DNA from: Luteococcus peritonei
Lineage (GTDB): Bacteria > Actinomycetota > Actinomycetes > Propionibacteriales > Propionibacteriaceae
Assembly (NCBI RefSeq): GCF_039526385.1
Contig: NZ_BAAAIX010000021.1
Location: forward strand, 18,481-82,480
DNA length: 64,000 bases
Reading direction: 5' to 3'
A model generated the notes under the pieces. It saw only the letters and a list, made by a program, of their open reading frames with translations, had not been told where the DNA came from and made no database searches. Below, piece after piece: positions 1 to 8,028 of the stretch. Made by a program: the position numbers and the translations under genes. The first letter of the stretch is position 1; every line of letters starts with the position of its first letter.

Positions 1-195
1 CTGGATCTGGCGGTCGAAGGGGGCCTCGGTGCGCTCCCAGTGCTCGTCCAGGCCCACCTGGGCGTCGTCGTGCGCGAAACCGACCAGGCGGTCCAGGCTC
101 AGCCAGCCCTCGCGCAGCAGGGTGGGGCGTGGGTGGCTGCCGTCCTGCTGGCTGGCGCGGCTGGTCTTCACGAGCGCGAGCGCGTGGTTGGGCAT
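1..195 (-). CDS. Glycoside hydrolase family 2 enzyme, N-terminal 65 residues only (cut by window edge)
   Basis: The reading frame starts at ATG 195 and runs off the left edge. The visible residues include HPRPTLLREGWLSLD and, near the cut, EAPFDRQIQ. These resemble the sugar-binding N-terminal domain of bacterial GH2 beta-galactosidases and related beta-glycosidases, where a similar stretch precedes the 'VPF..ES' strand. There is no signal peptide, so a cytoplasmic enzyme is expected. It is the last visible gene of the minus-strand GH43/ABC operon, 32 bp after the GH43 lipoprotein, and would act on oligosaccharides after import. The catalytic residues lie outside the window, so the specificity cannot be read. 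Confidence 0.6.
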   Translation of the reverse strand, partial: MPNHALALVKTSRASQQDGSHPRPTLLREGWLSLDRLVGFAHDDAQVGLDEHWERTEAPFDRQIQ

Positions 196-227
196 GGCTT
201 CCTCTTTCAGTGGTGCTGGTGGTCGTG

Positions 228-1250
228 TCAGGGACGACGGGGGTGGTCGACGGTGGGTGCCTCGACGGTGGCCTTGCGGCCGTCGAAGGTGACGCGGCTG
301 AGCCACATCTGCCGGCCGGTCGCCTCGTCGCCGACGGCATCGGGCTGCCAGGCGTGGTAGACCATCCACCACTGCCCACCGACCTTCAGCAGCTGGCAGT
401 GGCCCGGTCCGGCGGCAACCTCGTTGCTGGCCAGGACCGGTTCGGGATCCTTGGTGAAGGGGCCGGTGGGGGAGTCCGCGACGGCGTGGCCCACCGCATA
501 GTCCGCCGAGCCGTAGTCGTTCGCGGAGTAGAACATGTGGAAGAGGCCGTCGATCTCGACCACGGCCGGCGCCTCCACCAGGTGGCCCTCCCAGGGGAGG
601 TCCTGCTGGAAGAGCTTCTTGGCAGCCCCGGCCAGGGCCTTGCCGTCGGCCGAGAGCTGCTGGACCTTGATCCAGGTGTCGGCCTGCACCGCATTGCCGT
701 CGTTCTTCCAGTAGAGCCAGGCCTTGCCGGAGGCGTCGACGAAGGCGGACTGGTCGATCGAACCGCCCTCCTTGGTCTCGCAGACCAGGGGCTTGGCCGA
801 GCTGTCGGTGTAGGGCCCTTCCGGCTTCGTGGCGACGGCGACGCTGATGCACTGCCACTGCGGATCGGGCGCTCGGGTGGTGTAGAACAACCGCCAGCTG
901 CCGTCGAGCCACTGGACGATCTCGGGCGCCCAGACCTTGCCGGAGCTGGACCAGCCGGCCAGCTGGGGCAGCGCGTCGACGCCCTGGGTCCAGGTGACCA
1001 TGTCCGGGCTGGTCATGGTCTGCACGTTCATCCCGTTGCCATTGGTAGCGATGGCCAGGAAGCCGTTGCCGGTCCGGATCACCTGCGGGTCGGGGAAGTT
1101 GCCCTGCACCACCGGATTGGTGAATCCCTGCACGCCCTGCTCCTGGCTCGAGGTGGACGGTTCGGGGCTGCCGGACCCGGCAGCCCCGCCCTGGCAGCCG
1201 GCCAGCAGGCCGGCCGCCAGGACGAGGGCCGTGAGGTGGCGGGAGGTCAC
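228..1250 (-). CDS. GH43 family lipoprotein (arabinosidase/xylosidase type)
   Basis: A 340-residue protein starting with GTG inside a GTGA overlap with the stop of the preceding GH43 gene, so translation is probably coupled. The N-terminus has a lipoprotein signal with lipobox LLAGC at about residues 15-19, placing the enzyme on the outer face of the membrane. The five-bladed propeller signatures of GH43 are visible: NFPDPQVI near residue 52 (general-base Asp), WAPEI near residue 107, and VEAPAVVEIDG near residue 218 (general-acid Glu). GH43 enzymes release L-arabinose or D-xylose from plant polysaccharides. The position between a secreted GH43 and a GH2 gene supports a role in arabinan or arabinoxylan breakdown; the exact linkage is not predictable. 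Confidence 0.85.
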   Translation of the reverse strand: MTSRHLTALVLAAGLLAGCQGGAAGSGSPEPSTSSQEQGVQGFTNPVVQGNFPDPQVIRTGNGFLAIATNGNGMNVQTMTSPDMVTWTQGVDALPQLAGWSSSGKVWAPEIVQWLDGSWRLFYTTRAPDPQWQCISVAVATKPEGPYTDSSAKPLVCETKEGGSIDQSAFVDASGKAWLYWKNDGNAVQADTWIKVQQLSADGKALAGAAKKLFQQDLPWEGHLVEAPAVVEIDGLFHMFYSANDYGSADYAVGHAVADSPTGPFTKDPEPVLASNEVAAGPGHCQLLKVGGQWWMVYHAWQPDAVGDEATGRQMWLSRVTFDGRKATVEAPTVDHPRRP

Positions 1251-3490
1251 CGCGACACCGGCCAGCTGCCCTGCGGAGCGTTCGCCGAGGAGATGGTGAA
1301 CCAGTCGAAGCTGGCCGTGGCTGCCGGGGTGGCGCCGCCGCCGGCGTAGAGCCCGATGCGCGGTGTGGTGCCGGCGGCGAGCGTCCAGGTGGCTCCCCAG
1401 ACCCAGTTCTTGCCGTCGCGGCTGATGGCTGCCCGGTAGAGGTGCTCACCGTTCACGGCCTGGTGGTGCGCGATCCGCATCCACATGGTCGGGGCGTTGG
1501 CACCGATGATCGCGCCACCGTAGATCAGGCGCCCGTCGGGGGCGCCGGCCATCTCGCGGCCGTACTCAACGGTGCGTGTCCCCCAGATCGAGACCGTGCC
1601 CAGCCGGGCGAAGTCGTCGTCGGTGTTGTGGACCACAAGGCCCGCCTGCTGGTAGTTGCGGTCATTGCTGCCCTCGCCGAGGTCGAGGGTGAGCTTCGTC
1701 TCGGCGATCCAGTCCCCGGCCGGGGCCTCGCGCAGCAGCAGCGCGCCGGTGCCGCCCTTGCCGGTGAGGTCGACCGACTTCAGCGGCCAGCGCAGGCTGG
1801 TGGCATCGGTGGTCACGTCGGCCTGCGGACGCAGCCACTGCCAGCCGGTGCCGAGCGAGCCGTTGAACTGGTCGCTGAACAGCGTGCTGGCTGGGCTGGG
1901 CTGGGGTGCCAGGCGGGCGGCCTCGATGGCCGGACGGGCGACGGTCAGGTTGTCCACCAGGCCGTTGCCGATGATCCGCGCCTGGGCCGAGGGCAGCGTG
2001 AAGCCGGGCAGGTTGGTGCGCACCACGGCGGCCGGGTCGGACAGGTCCTCCTCGCTGACCTGCGCGCTGATCCGGCCGCGGTCCACCTCGATCACCAGGC
2101 TCTTCCAGGCCGGCATCGCCTTGAGGCTGTCCGTCGTGGTGGTCCCACGTACCTGCAGCGAGAGGGTGCCAGCGGCAGGATCGAGCCGGACCTTGACCTG
2201 GTCCCGGCCCTGCCCGAGGAAGACCTGGGTGGGCTCATCGGAGCGCAGGTCGAGCCGCAACCGGAGGTCACCGCCGGGAAGCACTGAGGTGGACGAGGTC
2301 CCGTTGATGCGTGCAGAGGTGCCGCCCTGGGGGTCGGTCACCGCCCTGCTGCGGCTCAGCCCGTCGGCGGGCTGCCAAGGTGTCGCACTGGCCAGGGAGG
2401 AGGTGACAGGGGCAGCCATCGGGGTGTCGGAGGGTCCGGAGCCCGCGTTGACCCGCGGCCAGCCGTCCACCCAGTCGATCCGGTCGAGCAGCATCGGGCG
2501 ACGGTTGATGCCGAAGGGCTCGGTCAGCCAGGGCTGGTCCTTGTCGATGGCGTGGTAGACGAGGAAGTCGCGGCCCTCGGCGTCGGTGAGCATGGCGTTG
2601 TGGCCGGCGCCCACCCAGGTGTTGCCGTTCTGGGTGACGACGGTGGTGCCGCCGGTGACCGAGGCGTTCAGGTCCAGTCCGTCGGCGTCCAGGAAGGGCC
2701 CCATCGGGGATCGGGAGCGTCCCGCGAAGACGGAGTAGCCGGTGGCCGGCCCGGCGCAGCAGTTCGCGGAGGAGGCCATCAGGTAGTACCAGCCGTCGTG
2801 CTCCACGACAGAGCTGCCCTCGTAGCGGTCCCAGTGGGCCACCTGCCGGGACTCGCCCACCGGGCTCAGGCCGTCGGCACTGACCCGGGTGACGTGCACG
2901 CCGCCGTAGTAGGAGCCCCAGTAGAGGTACTGGTTGCCGTCGGTGTCGGTGAAGCCGGTGGGGTCGATGGTCCAGAAGTAGTCCCCCGGGTTGTGGGCGC
3001 GGGGGGCCACGACGGGCTCGTCGGTGGGGGTCCAGGGGCCGGCCGGGGTGGGGGCGGTGGCGACGCCGACGGCATTGTCCACGCCCTCGTTCAGGGTGGT
3101 GTCGGTGACACTGAAGTACATGACGTAGCGGCCTTGGACGTAGCGCACGTCCGGTGCCCACAGCCCTGCCGTGGCGGTGGCATAGCGGGGGCGGTTGGCC
3201 CCGGTGAAGATCGGACCCACGTAGTCCCAGGTGACGAAGTCGCGGGTCCGGGCGATGTGGCCCACGGTGGGGGCGTCGCCGGCCCGCAACGGGTCGGCGG
3301 TGGCGTAGGAGTACCACCAGCCGTCCTTGCCCTGGATCACCGAGGGGTCGGCCCAGGTGTCGGCGAAGGAGTCGGAGACGGCATTGGTGTAGCTGGGCGG
3401 GGTGGTCTCGGCCAGGGCCGGGGCCAGGCCGCTGAGGGCCATGGCCCCGGCGAGCGCGAGGCTCGTGAGGGTGCGCGAACGGGCAGACAT
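1247..3490 (-). CDS. Secreted GH43 enzyme with C-terminal concanavalin-like domain
   Basis: A 747-residue protein. The start ATG at 3490 has GGAG 6 bases upstream. Residues 1-27 form a signal peptide ending ALA. The catalytic propeller covers about residues 35-340, with WADPSVI, WAPDV and RYEGSSVVEHDG supplying the Asp/Asp/Glu set. The stretch after residue 280 (GAGHNAMLTD, LVYHAID) resembles exo- and endo-arabinanase-type GH43 proteins. About residues 540-745 form a second beta-sandwich similar to the C-terminal domain of GH43 beta-xylosidases (DUF1349/concanavalin-like). It follows the two permease genes with a 26-bp gap. It likely trims extracellular arabino-polysaccharides to feed the adjacent importer. 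Confidence 0.85.
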   Translation of the reverse strand: MSARSRTLTSLALAGAMALSGLAPALAETTPPSYTNAVSDSFADTWADPSVIQGKDGWWYSYATADPLRAGDAPTVGHIARTRDFVTWDYVGPIFTGANRPRYATATAGLWAPDVRYVQGRYVMYFSVTDTTLNEGVDNAVGVATAPTPAGPWTPTDEPVVAPRAHNPGDYFWTIDPTGFTDTDGNQYLYWGSYYGGVHVTRVSADGLSPVGESRQVAHWDRYEGSSVVEHDGWYYLMASSANCCAGPATGYSVFAGRSRSPMGPFLDADGLDLNASVTGGTTVVTQNGNTWVGAGHNAMLTDAEGRDFLVYHAIDKDQPWLTEPFGINRRPMLLDRIDWVDGWPRVNAGSGPSDTPMAAPVTSSLASATPWQPADGLSRSRAVTDPQGGTSARINGTSSTSVLPGGDLRLRLDLRSDEPTQVFLGQGRDQVKVRLDPAAGTLSLQVRGTTTTDSLKAMPAWKSLVIEVDRGRISAQVSEEDLSDPAAVVRTNLPGFTLPSAQARIIGNGLVDNLTVARPAIEAARLAPQPSPASTLFSDQFNGSLGTGWQWLRPQADVTTDATSLRWPLKSVDLTGKGGTGALLLREAPAGDWIAETKLTLDLGEGSNDRNYQQAGLVVHNTDDDFARLGTVSIWGTRTVEYGREMAGAPDGRLIYGGAIIGANAPTMWMRIAHHQAVNGEHLYRAAISRDGKNWVWGATWTLAAGTTPRIGLYAGGGATPAATASFDWFTISSANAPQGSWPVSR

Positions 3491-3516
3491 CGTTGTCTCC
3501 TGGGGGTGGGGTGGGA

Positions 3517-4344
3517 CTACTTGAGGCCAGAGCTGGCGACGCCCTGGATGATGTAGCGCTGCAGCAGGACGAACAGGATCAGCACGGGGACGGCCGCGAT
3601 GGTGGCGCCGGCCATGATCACCGGGTAGTCGATGGTGTAGGCGCCCTGCAGGCGGGACAGGCCCACCGGGAGGGTCAGCATGGTGTCGCTGAACATGGTG
3701 TACAGCGGCCAGATGAAGTCATTCCAGTTGGCCAGGAACTGCAGCACCAGCAGGGTCATCACGGCGGGACGGGCATTGGGCAGCACGATCTGGAAGAAGG
3801 TGCGCAGCGGCCCGGCGCCGTCGATCCGGGAGGACTCCTCCAGCTCGACCGGGAGCCCCAGGAAGAACTGGCGCATGAAGAACAGGCCGAAGGCGCTGGC
3901 CGCGCCGGGGATCACCAGGGCCTGGAAGGTGTCCAGCCAGGCCAGCTTGTTCATCAGCTCGAAGTTGGGCATCAGGAAGACGAAGCCCGGCACGAACATG
4001 GTGGCGATGATCAGCTTGAAGATGGTGTCGCGGCCGCGGAACTGCAGCCGGGCCAGGGCGTAGCCGGCCATGGCGCAGATCGTGACGCTGAGCAGGGCGA
4101 ACAGGGTGGCGGCGATGGTGGAGTTGGCCAGCCAGCGCAGCACCGGCGAGGCGTCGTCGACGAAGAGCAGGGTGCGGAAGGCGCCCAGTGTCCAGTGCTC
4201 GGGCAGCACGGTGGGCGGCACCTGCTGGCTCTCCACCCGGGTCTTGAAGGCCGTCAGGATCATGTAGGCGATCGGGAAGACGAAGACGGCCGAGAGCAGC
4301 ACCATCATCACCCAGAAGAGCGGGTTGCGGCGGGAGCGGTTCAC
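3517..4344 (-). CDS. Carbohydrate ABC transporter permease, MalG type
   Basis: A 275-residue integral membrane protein with about six transmembrane segments. The EAA loop, which contacts the ATPase, reads ELEESSRIDGAGPLRTFFQI near residue 165, a hallmark of the CUT1 sugar importer family. The protein ends in a typical MalG tail (QRYIIQGVASSGLK). It starts with GTG overlapping the stop of the upstream MalF-type gene by 4 bases. It forms the inner-membrane channel with that partner. No ATPase gene is present in the operon, so a shared MsiK-like ATPase encoded elsewhere is expected, as is usual in actinomycetes. Confidence 0.92.
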   Translation of the reverse strand: MNRSRRNPLFWVMMVLLSAVFVFPIAYMILTAFKTRVESQQVPPTVLPEHWTLGAFRTLLFVDDASPVLRWLANSTIAATLFALLSVTICAMAGYALARLQFRGRDTIFKLIIATMFVPGFVFLMPNFELMNKLAWLDTFQALVIPGAASAFGLFFMRQFFLGLPVELEESSRIDGAGPLRTFFQIVLPNARPAVMTLLVLQFLANWNDFIWPLYTMFSDTMLTLPVGLSRLQGAYTIDYPVIMAGATIAAVPVLILFVLLQRYIIQGVASSGLK

Positions 4345-5363
4345 TTGGTCACTCCTTCGGTGGGATTGAGGGTGGTGGCCTGGCCGGCCTTGCCGGCGCG
4401 ACGGGTGGCCTTCTTGGCGCGGGTGGCGTCGCGGTCACGCATCAGCCAGAACTGCACCATGGAGACGATCGCCAGGCAGAGCGCCAGGATGTAGCTCATC
4501 GCGGCTGCCTGTCCGGCGCGGCTCTGCTTGAAGCCGACGTCGGTCATCACCATCAGCGCGGTGCGGGTGGTCTCGGTGGGGCCGCCGTTGGTGATCATGT
4601 AGGACTGGCCGAACATGTTGGCGCTGGCCAGCACGGTGGTGACCAGGACGAAGACCAGCACCGGGCGCAGTCCGGGCAGGGTGATGTGGCGGAACTGCTG
4701 CAGGGCGGAGGCGCCGTCGAGCGAGGCCGCCTCGTACTGCTCGGGCGGGATGTCGCCCAGGCCGGCCACGTAGATGATCGCGTTGAAGCCCATGGTCCAC
4801 CAGACGGTGACGCCCACCAGGCTGATCCAGGCCCACGGCTGGTCGGTGGTCCACTGGATGTCGGTGTGCAGCAGGGCGTTGATGATGCCGAAGTTGCCGT
4901 CCAGCAGGTAGCGCCACATCAGGCCGATCACCGAGACGCCCAGCACGTAGGGGGCGAAGAAGGTGGCGCGGAAGAAGGTGCGTCCGGGGAACTGGCGGTG
5001 CAGCAGGATCGCCAGCAGCAGCGGCAGGCTCACCAGGAAGGGCACGCTCAGCAGCACGAACAGGCCGGTGTTCTTCATGCCGTTCCAGAAGGGCTTGGCC
5101 TGCACCGAGTTCGCGTCGAACAGGTCGGTGTAGTTCTGCAGCCCGACGAAGGGCTTGCCGGGCAGCGTGAAGTCCCAGTCGTGCAGGCTGATCCAGATGC
5201 CGTAGAAGGCGGGCAGCACGGTGAAGGTGCAGAAGAGCACCAGGAAGGGTGCGAGGAAGATCACGGGGACCCACCAGGCGTTCTCGCGGCCTCGTCCCCG
5301 AGCAGCGCCCCGGCGCCCGGGGGCGATGCCCCCGGACGCCGGAGAGGTGGTGGCGTGGCTCAT
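4341..5363 (-). CDS. Carbohydrate ABC transporter permease, MalF type
   Basis: A 340-residue permease with a basic, glycine-rich N-terminal tail (about residues 10-28), then about six membrane segments. The EAA motif is PEQYEAASLDGASALQQF near residue 208. The C-terminal tail is again basic (RDRDATRAKKATRRAGKA). It overlaps the upstream binding-protein gene and the downstream MalG-type gene by 4 bases each, so the three proteins are probably made in fixed proportion. With the MalG-type partner it makes the membrane channel of a CUT1 oligosaccharide importer, presumably for arabino-oligosaccharides given the two GH43 genes that follow. Confidence 0.92.
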   Translation of the reverse strand: MSHATTSPASGGIAPGRRGAARGRGRENAWWVPVIFLAPFLVLFCTFTVLPAFYGIWISLHDWDFTLPGKPFVGLQNYTDLFDANSVQAKPFWNGMKNTGLFVLLSVPFLVSLPLLLAILLHRQFPGRTFFRATFFAPYVLGVSVIGLMWRYLLDGNFGIINALLHTDIQWTTDQPWAWISLVGVTVWWTMGFNAIIYVAGLGDIPPEQYEAASLDGASALQQFRHITLPGLRPVLVFVLVTTVLASANMFGQSYMITNGGPTETTRTALMVMTDVGFKQSRAGQAAAMSYILALCLAIVSMVQFWLMRDRDATRAKKATRRAGKAGQATTLNPTEGVTK

Positions 5364-6703
5364 GCGCCGTACTTCTTGGCGTTGGCCTCGAGCACCTTGG
5401 TGGCGCGCTCGGCCGAGGCGTTCAGCACGGTGGCGACGTCCTTGAGGCCCAGGGTGATCTCGTTGAGACCCTTCTCGTACTCGCCGAAGGCATCGGCGAT
5501 GCCGGGCACGGCCGGCGGGAAGAACAGGTCGTCGACCTGCTCGGCCAGGGCGGCCTGGCCGCTGAGCGCCTTGAACTCGGCGGAGTCACGCACCTCGTTG
5601 CGAGCCGGGACCTGGCCGCCCTTGGCCCACTCCAGCGACTTCTGGCTGATCCAGTTGAGGAAGACCTTGGCGGCCGTGGCCTTGTTGGCGTCCTGGCTCT
5701 TCTGGACGGGCAGCACGAACTGGTGCGAGCCGGCCCAGGCGGCGTCCTTGCCCCCGATGTTGGGCAGGCGGCTGACGCCCCACTGCAGGTCGTTCTTCTC
5801 GTTCAGGGTGTTCAGGCTCCAGATGCCGTTCCAGTTGAAGGCGTTCTGGCCGTTCTGCAGGGCCAGGAAGTCGGCGTCCTGGGCCACCTTCGCCGGGGAG
5901 TAGCCCTGCTTGATGAGGTCCTGCCACCAGGTCAGGGCCTTGACGGCCTGCTCCGAGTTCCAGGTGGCCTGGGTGCCCTCGGTGTTGAACATGGCCCCGC
6001 CGAACTGGTTGATCAGGCTCTGGGTGCCCATCGAACCGGTGAAGGGGAAGGGGGTGGCCCAGTGGCCCTTGATCCCCTTGGCCTTCAGCTTGTCCAGCGC
6101 GTCCATGTAGGAGTCGTTGTCCATCGGCGGCTTGTTGGGGTCCAGGCCCGCCTTCTCCATCACGGTCTTGTTGTAGAAGAAGCCGAGCGGGTGCACGTCG
6201 AGCGGGATGGCGTAGCGCTGGTCCTTGTAGATGCCGGCCTTCCACGGCACGGGCGCGAAGTCGGCCTCCGAGAGGTTGAGCGCCTTGGCGACGTCGTCGA
6301 GCGGCTGGATGATCTTGCGGGCGGCATTGGTGGCCACGGAGTCGACGTGCATGATCGCCACGTCGGGGCCCTTGCCGGCCTGCACCGCGGTGGGGAGCTT
6401 GGTGTAGTAGTCCGCCCACTGCATGGTCTGCACGGAGATCGCGATGTTCTTGTGCTCGGCGACGAACTGGTCCACCAGCTTCTTCATGAAGGCGCCGTCG
6501 CCGCCGGTGAAGCCGTTCCAGAACTGCAGCGCGACGTTGGGGCCGTCGTAGCTGGTGGCGGCCGCCGTCGCGGGGCCGGTGGCGGCAGTTCCGCCGGCGG
6601 TCTTGCCCCCTCCGCAGCCGGCGAGGGTGGCGGTGGCGCCGAGGCTCAGCCCTGCGGTCAGGATGCCGCGGCGGGTGAAGGCATGGTGCGCGGGATTGGT
6701 CAT
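5360..6703 (-). CDS. Extracellular sugar-binding lipoprotein of ABC importer
   Basis: A 447-residue solute-binding protein (family 1 extracellular solute-binding fold). The N-terminus carries a twin-arginine-like TRRGIL segment followed by lipobox LAGC at about residues 26-29, so it is probably exported folded and lipidated. A good ribosome binding site (GGAGG, 6-base spacing) precedes ATG 6703. First gene of the operon, transcribed away from the LacI gene. The 207-bp gap between them holds inverted repeats that fit LacI operators. Ligand is inferred to be an arabinose- or xylose-containing oligosaccharide from the downstream GH43 enzymes. Confidence 0.9.
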   Translation of the reverse strand: MTNPAHHAFTRRGILTAGLSLGATATLAGCGGGKTAGGTAATGPATAAATSYDGPNVALQFWNGFTGGDGAFMKKLVDQFVAEHKNIAISVQTMQWADYYTKLPTAVQAGKGPDVAIMHVDSVATNAARKIIQPLDDVAKALNLSEADFAPVPWKAGIYKDQRYAIPLDVHPLGFFYNKTVMEKAGLDPNKPPMDNDSYMDALDKLKAKGIKGHWATPFPFTGSMGTQSLINQFGGAMFNTEGTQATWNSEQAVKALTWWQDLIKQGYSPAKVAQDADFLALQNGQNAFNWNGIWSLNTLNEKNDLQWGVSRLPNIGGKDAAWAGSHQFVLPVQKSQDANKATAAKVFLNWISQKSLEWAKGGQVPARNEVRDSAEFKALSGQAALAEQVDDLFFPPAVPGIADAFGEYEKGLNEITLGLKDVATVLNASAERATKVLEANAKKYGA

Positions 6704-6797
6704 GAGATCCTCCGGAAGATGTGGGCTCGGTTCGGCTGTGAAGCGAGACCCTGCTGGCTGGCCGCTCGGCCGCTGTGCCGAGTGCTTTGTGCATCAA

Positions 6798-6815
6798 CTT
6801 TGCAACGGTGGAAAG
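6798..6815. promoter_or_regulatory. Imperfect LacI-type operator, distal copy
   Basis: The sequence CTTTGCAACGGTGGAAAG is an imperfect copy of the perfect palindrome at 6842-6860: it shares the left arm CTTTGCA and ends in GGAAAG. The two sites are about 44 bp apart in the divergent promoter region between the binding-protein gene and the LacI gene. Confidence 0.5.
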
Positions 6816-6841
6816 AGCTTGTCCAGAGATTCGCCCAATTT

Positions 6842-6860
6842 CTTTGCAACGGGTGCAAAG
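6842..6860. promoter_or_regulatory. Perfect LacI-type operator
   Basis: CTTTGCAACGGGTGCAAAG is a perfect 7-bp inverted repeat (CTTTGCA / TGCAAAG) with a 5-base centre, 50 bp ahead of the LacI start codon and about 140 bp ahead of the transporter operon. The size and symmetry fit a LacI-family dimer site. Probable effect: repression of the transporter operon and autoregulation until an arabinoside-derived inducer is present. Confidence 0.65.
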
Positions 6861-6910
6861 TCTCACCCGTGGGAACTGCTGGACAGGACCGGGACGCGTA
6901 GTCTGAGCCC

Positions 6911-7915
6911 ATGGCAGTCCGGCTGAGGGATGTGGCGCAACGCGCCGGCGTCTCCGTGCGCACGGTCTCCAATGTGGTCAACGACGCACCGCACGTGAAG
7001 GAGACCACCCGGGCACGGGTGCAGGAGGCCATCACGGAGCTCGGCTACCGGCCCAACCTGTCGGCCCGGCAGCTCAAGTACGGACGCAGCGGTTTCCTGA
7101 CCCTGGCCATCCCGCAGATCGACTCGCCCTACTTCGCGGAGCTGGCCCAGCAGTTCACCCAGGCCGCGGCCGAGCACGGTTTCATCGCGCTGATGGACGT
7201 CACCGGCGGGCAGGTGGACCAGGAACGGCTCGTCATGTCCGGCATGCAGAGCCACATGGTCGACGGCGTGGTCTTCTCCCCGCTGGGGGTCAAGGCAGCT
7301 GACTTCGCCGACCGGCGCGACAGCACCCCGATGGTGCTGCTCGGTGAACGAGCGGTTCCCGAAGGCTACGACCACGTGGCGATCGACTCGGTGGAGGCCT
7401 CACGGGCCGTCGTCTCCCACCTGCTGCAGCTGGGGCGTCGCAGGATCGCGGTGATCGGCTACGAGGCCTTCGACGGGACCGCCTCCGTGCGCCTACAGGG
7501 TTTCCGGGAGGCGATGCAGCAGGCGGGGGTTCCGGTGGACGAGGAGCTCGTGGTGGGCGTGACCGCCTATGCCCGGGCCGAGGGGCGCCAGGCCATGGAG
7601 CGGCTGCTGGCGCTGCCCGAGCCACCGGACGCGGTCTTCTGCTTCAACGACCTGATGGCGATCGGTGCCCTCTCGGCCTGCCGAGCCGCCGGGGTGCGCG
7701 TGCCCCAGGACGTGGCGGTGGCCGGCTTCGACGACATCGCCGAGGCCAGCTTCACCGAGCCTCCGCTCACCACCGTGCGCCCCGACATCGCCACCCTGAC
7801 CCGCGAGGCCGTGCGCGTCCTGCTCTCCCGGATCGAGGATCCCGACGAGGGTGGCGCGGCCCGCCGGGTGCAGGTCCCCTGGCAGCTCGTGGTGCGCGAG
7901 AGCACCGTCGGCTGA
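6911..7915 (+). CDS. LacI-family transcriptional regulator of the GH43/ABC operon
   Basis: A 334-residue repressor. Residues 2-56 form the LacI helix-turn-helix and hinge (VRLRDVAQRAGVSVRTVSNV, then YRPNLSARQLK). The rest is a periplasmic-binding-protein-like sensor domain ending with the usual TVRPDIATLTREAVRVLL helix region. It is divergent from the ABC/GH43 operon and shares the operator-bearing gap with it, so local control is the simplest reading. The effector sugar is not deducible from sequence. Confidence 0.92.
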   Translation: MAVRLRDVAQRAGVSVRTVSNVVNDAPHVKETTRARVQEAITELGYRPNLSARQLKYGRSGFLTLAIPQIDSPYFAELAQQFTQAAAEHGFIALMDVTGGQVDQERLVMSGMQSHMVDGVVFSPLGVKAADFADRRDSTPMVLLGERAVPEGYDHVAIDSVEASRAVVSHLLQLGRRRIAVIGYEAFDGTASVRLQGFREAMQQAGVPVDEELVVGVTAYARAEGRQAMERLLALPEPPDAVFCFNDLMAIGALSACRAAGVRVPQDVAVAGFDDIAEASFTEPPLTTVRPDIATLTREAVRVLLSRIEDPDEGGAARRVQVPWQLVVRESTVG

Positions 7916-7977
7916 GCCGGTGATCCTGCTCTTCGTGGTCATCCCGCTGGTCCTGGACCGAACCTGACCGGGGACGC

Positions 7978-8010
7978 GACGAGGGGGCGCCCACCGGGCA
8001 CCCCCTCGTC
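7978..8010. terminator. Bidirectional hairpin terminator
   Basis: GACGAGGGGG pairs with CCCCCTCGTC across a 13-base loop between the convergent LacI and amylopullulanase genes. There is no long T run on either side, which is normal for terminators in GC-rich actinomycetes. Confidence 0.7.
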
Positions 8011-8028
8011 GTCCCTGATCGCCGTCGG

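Noticed and set aside
7920..7967. A 15-codon hydrophobic frame (GTG start, VILLFVVIPLVLDRT) just after the LacI stop.
   Set aside because: Too short, no ribosome binding site, no family; most likely chance in GC-rich DNA. A remnant membrane-protein end is possible but unsupported.
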